A stretch of 64,000 nucleotides of DNA from Paramecium octaurelia (Eukaryota > Ciliophora > Oligohymenophorea > Peniculida > Parameciidae), in NCBI GenBank assembly GCA_905182995.1, contig CAJJDP010000026.1, forward strand, positions 395,804 through 459,803, read 5' to 3'. A program made the translations under genes and the position numbers. Each line of letters opens with the position of its first letter. Positions within the stretch are counted from its first letter, which is position 1. Shown one piece after another: positions 59,527-64,000 of this stretch. The notes under the pieces were generated by a model. It worked only from the letters and a program-made list of their open reading frames with translations. It was not told where the DNA came from and searched no databases.

Positions 59527-62500
59527 TCAAATTTTTAAAAACTCGTCAAAAATATCCTCAAGACTATTGTGTAGAACAAAAAAATGCATCAAAAGAAATA
59601 ATGGGTTAAAATCCATTGATTTGAGGCTTGAGGCTATTATTCTATAAACTACAATTCTTCCGAATATTGAAATTGCTTCAATCACTGTTTATGAAATTAC
59701 AATATTCACAACGAAAATAATAACCATTATATATATCTCTGATTGAGCTTCCAATCTAAATTATAATTGATAATTACCTTATTCTGTGAATAATAATGAG
59801 GATTATATTCGGTAATATTAATATCATGATTAGAATTAGCGAACTTATTATTGCAGGAATTTTTCTGAATCTATATATAGCTTCAATAATTTTATAAACT
59901 ATTCTCAGAATAAAAACAATAATAGGGTTAACAATCATAAAAGCAAATATCAGGGGTATGTTAAGATTTTACAAATAAAACTCAATAATATTAAATGTTA
60001 ACAATAAGCTAATTTAGGAAATGACTTCTAAAATTCTATAACTGAATTTAATTTAATAGTCTTTGTAATAAGCAAGTGAAATGACTTGATGAATATCCTA
60101 ATAATTAAATTAAAATTTACTTTGAATTTTTTTTTGAAAAGTGTAGAATTTCCTTTGTACATCATTTTATTTACATCTACCTTTACGCTACCAGCTTCTG
60201 ATAAATTTATATCATCTGAATTATGTCTAAAGTCTCTGATTAATTAAAAAATATAAGTTCCAAAAAGTATTATAGTCAATGAACTTGTACATATGATTAA
60301 AATAAAGAAGTCATCTTAGAATGAAGTGATATCAAAAGCAGTTTCATCTGTGCTATTATTAAATACTTCTACAAAACTAAAATTTGTAGAAGAAATTAAA
60401 AATATTTCCCCCAAACTCTTGCATTCACAAGTTAATTCAACATTTTCTTTATTTTCAACTTTATTTAAATTACATTTATGATATCCTCCAGAGACTGCTC
60501 TTGAAATACACAATATCTCAAATTCTTTAATTTTTTACGATTGATTAGAGCAGATCTCATATGTTCCAAACTTAGTGCCAAACTAAGATGAAATATTTTC
60601 ATAGCCTATATATCTGTTTTTAATAACATTGAATAATTTTATTAAGTAGTAATTATCTGACAATATTTGCATAGTTTTGTCATTAAAATGTTATTAGAGA
60701 ATTTTATCTTATTCTGGACTGAATATTAATGGATTTATTGTAAGAAATGTTGATTCACATTGAATAAAGTCTATTATATAGTCTTCAAAAGCTGGTTCAA
60801 TATTAAATTATTAATTGAAGATCTTTTTTGTTCTTTTTTTGAGTTAAAAAATCATATCTTTCCCTTCAATGTATAATGGTTAATCGTTAACAATAATTTT
60901 ATTCTATATTTCCTCTATTATTGAACTTTTATACTTTAACAATTCAACAATACTTGAGTAAATTGTTTCATTTGTTGTATTTGCTGATAAAAAGTTAGAA
61001 TACAATTCATCAACAAAGTATAATAGATTTATTAAACCTCCTTAGAAGTTTGATAATTATTAGAAAAGCTCTTAATTCCAAGCATAATTATTCTCATTGA
61101 GCCCATCTTCACTTTGCTTTTTCATTCCACTAAAATATTTAAATGATGAATCTAATTTCTTAACATTATCTTACAACTCTTCTATCTTTGTTGTTGAATT
61201 AGAATTAGATACATCCTAATTCTATGTAATAAAGAAATGAGTTGAATTTGTATCATAGCATCCTTTTTAATTTGATTCAAATAATAAACGATTTTTAGGT
61301 TTAGCCTATCCAAACTAGATTAAAAACTACCTATATAATTTTATGGCTTAAAATTTTAGGATATTATCATTCTAATCTGGCAAAATTTATTGGTAAAGCA
61401 AATCAAGGTAAATTTAACTATGCAACTAATTACATTTTTAATTCAACGCTTCAAATAACAATGAAATCTTGCTTTGTAAATTCAAATTTGTAAATGAAAT
61501 TAAGGAGCAATTTATTTTTGCAGGGGATGAACTAATCAACTCATAAATAGGAGTTATTGACCCTCCTTAATCAAGCACTTATAATAAAAGTCCAATTTTT
61601 GAAGAATCTACTGAAGTAGGAATTTAAATCTAAAATTGAGTTTATGATTAATATGGATAAAGAATTAAGGAATTATCAGATGAACCTTTCAAAAAATCTG
61701 TTAAATCTTATTCTCTCAAAAATACTCTCAGCTCATATTTATAAGGAGAATCTTCTGAATATTAACAAGTGGTAGTAACCATTATATTTGCAAGTGCTAA
61801 ATCATTAGAACGAGTAATAATTAATTTTGAACAGATAGGAGGTTGATTGATAGTTAGTTTTATGGAATTGAGACTAGGCATGATATTATTTGTATATTAT
61901 GCTGTAAATTTAAGATTAATACTATTGCCCAATTTTAATTCTTATAGACTATTAAATAACTTAAATTAATGAGAGAAATATTTAGGTTACAGTATTGTTA
62001 TTATCTGATAGTTGTATATAAGCGCAATTGATAGATCTAATAACTATGGTTTTTAATTGAATGGGATAAGAAATGTAAAATTGAGCTATTCATAATTATT
62101 AACTTATCTCATTAAGTAACCCTAATTAAATTCCAAATCTAAAACAGGGAAATCATCTTCAAGAAAGACTATAATTTATGTAAATTTGTAAATTTAGTCA
62201 AATTTGGTTACTATGACTTACCATTCCTACACAGTTAAAGAAGAAATTGAATTCTTTTTAATAAACTAAAATGTATCTGTGACATTGGCATTAATTATTT
62301 ATTTTTATTAATTTATGCAAGTACTATTTAAAGTTAAATCCTTACAGCCTACTTGAACATACAAATCTGGATCAGTATTCCATTCAAATACTGTGTCTAA
62401 ATCTCTGCATAGTATCTATAAATTGAGATCCTTTCTAATACTCTGAATTCCTTTGTTATTAAATTTGCAGATTAATCCAGCATATGGGATGTAAATACTC

Positions 62501-64000
62501 AAATTTTATTATTGAACCTTATTAATATTTAAATTCGTTGCTGTTACTTAGAATGTATATGTTGTATTAGGACTTAATGTATATTTTAGGATGTTAGCTT
62601 GAATTTTTTCAAATGCATTAGATTATATTGATTTATTTAGTTGAGATGAGAAGGACCTTTTAGGATATCTATCAATTTCGCTAATTTCAATTAAATATTT
62701 TGAACTATCAGTTTAATTTGATTAATATAAAGTGCTAGCAGATAACCCTACAATAATTGTCTCATATACGAAATATTAAGGTTTTACAGTTATATCAATG
62801 TATGGAAGGCTTCCTGAATGAGTTTATATAGTAAATTCTGATTATGAATGAATACTGATGAAATTTTGATATTGGATTTTAAATTTAAGGATAGCATCGG
62901 CTGGTAATGTAAGTTTAGGTATGAGCAAATTCTATTCCTAAAGTAAGTTGATTTAAGTAATGAAATCATTCAAGGCTTCTGCATTTTAACTGGTTTCCGC
63001 TTAAAAAGTCCAAATAATATTAGTTAATTTTCTAAATCCATGGTTTTTTATTGATTTCAAGTAAACAGAGTTTTCTGTATAAGGATTTAGTTTATATAGA
63101 GGTACATTATATTCAATTTATGGAGCAAAAGGGCTTAATGGCAATTATAATGTTGGAAAAATAAACTTGTTTAAAGTAGTTTCACAATTAAAATGGGATA
63201 AAGTATTACTTAGAAATAATAACTCATCACCTACATTTATTTTTGAGTTTTCTCCTAATGATATTAATAATTGTTGATTATCATCTGGATTAAGAAAACA
63301 GTTGCAATTTAAACCAAAGCTTGAAACAGATTCTAATTCAAATAACTACAAACATTTATTTAATTCAAATTATGAGTTAAATGCCTTTGAATTTAAAGGG
63401 AAATCAAAATGAATAATAATTTTACTAATATCATCTGATAAATATGCTTTAATAACTGCAACCTAACAAGCTATAAACATATTGAATTAACTTACTTGAA
63501 CACCAAGGAGTACTAACATACCAAATTGAATTCGGTGGAGGCACGCAATCCATATCATCATTTATTATTCTATTGGCATTACAAGATAAACATCCAATTT
63601 TATTACATTCCAAACAGGAACTATCACATAATTAACAATCTTCATTTAATTGATCATCAAAATAGCCTGGTTAACAAATGCATTAAGGTTCTTGAATTCT
63701 ATTTCCTTTACATTTGTTACAATTCTATGAAGAATTATTACAAGTAGCGCATTAAAATGCACATTCTAATTAAATTGATAAGAATTAATACAATCGCAAA
63801 ATATGGATCCATTTTCAAAATATCCATCGCTACATTTACAATCATTTCCAGATCTTCCTGGTTTACAAGTCAAACAGTTTTATGGTTAAGTCGCACAAGT
63901 GCTACATTAATAAGTACACACTTATTTTTAAGAATAATAAATACTTTAACAAGTCAATTATATATCTTCATAATAACCATCAATACAATGACATTTTGGA
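59527..64000 (-). CDS. C-terminal part of a third cysteine-rich REJ/GPS-like receptor (runs off the window)
   Basis: Stop TGA at 59527-59529. Read right to left it has the end of the cysteine-rich repeats (63.5-64 kb; CICQPGYFDD type), the Asp-Cys-Val-Pro-Pro-Pro boundary, the REJ-like segment (ISLGENSKINVGDELLFLS), the GPS-like ELTCECKSLGE near 60.44 kb, then helices and the TFDEFLKI-like tail. It is very similar throughout to the gene ending at 29870 but without the gap, so it is the cleanest view of this architecture in the window. The 5' part lies beyond 64000. Confidence 0.8.

Larger units (their letters stand above)
57100..60010. repeat. segmental duplication block B, inverted relative to 1-3204
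   Basis: The order 392-aa gene, Lifeguard gene, REJ-family tail at 57100-60010 equals 3204-1 read in reverse. A third version (Lifeguard pseudogene, REJ tail) lies at 25079-30320. All three share the convergent Lifeguard/REJ arrangement. Confidence 0.88.

Overview
The window is ciliate DNA, most likely Paramecium. TAA and TAG are read through everywhere as glutamine and only TGA ends genes: every long frame below depends on this. The DNA is very AT-rich, spacers are short (30 bp between two start codons at 3205-3234), and genes are cut by tiny introns of 22-29 nt that begin GT and end TAG or AAG. I worked out gene models by hand. In most, removing the introns leaves a length divisible by three and restores a conserved family motif across the junction. 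Several introns end in AAG and a few begin GTG, GTC or GTT, so the species is not necessarily P. tetraurelia.

Left part (1-18.4 kb): an ordinary compact gene row. It holds the 3' end of a large REJ/cysteine-rich membrane protein, a Lifeguard/TMBIM protein, a 392-aa unknown protein, a short-chain dehydrogenase of the HSD17B12/ketoacyl reductase type lacking the usual catalytic lysine, a serine carboxypeptidase, two unknown proteins, two tandem related zinc-finger proteins, a SelW/Rdx-like domain fused to beta-sandwich domains, a P4-ATPase (lipid flippase), a coiled-coil protein and an OSCA/CSC1/TMEM63-like channel.

Right part (18.4-64 kb): a mosaic of duplicated blocks. Block A (channel tail, then giant membrane genes G2 and G1 on the minus strand) occurs at 17.9-25.1 kb (G2 nearly intact, G1 decayed and truncated) and at 47.9-56.5 kb (channel tail decayed, G2 and G1 intact, each about 1,300 codons without an intron). 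Block B (392-aa gene, Lifeguard gene, convergent REJ/cysteine-rich gene) occurs three times: at 1-3.2 kb inverted, at 25.2-39.3 kb (Lifeguard gene decayed, a LINE relic inserted), and at 57.1-64 kb (392-aa gene decayed). The decayed copy at 57.3 kb carries a precise 28-bp insertion between two TA dinucleotides, as expected of a retained internal eliminated sequence (IES).

Assembly: three single N's (21619, 26546, 39810-41183 pair) and one 175-N gap join contigs whose ends overlap. About 1.3-1.6 kb is therefore written twice at four places. Collapsing the first restores the G2 reading frame exactly, so these repeats are artefacts and not biology.

Functional themes are membrane biology (flippase, OSCA-type channel, Lifeguard, REJ receptors, two giant single-pass surface proteins) plus ordinary housekeeping genes. 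No CRISPR, tRNA or rRNA was seen.
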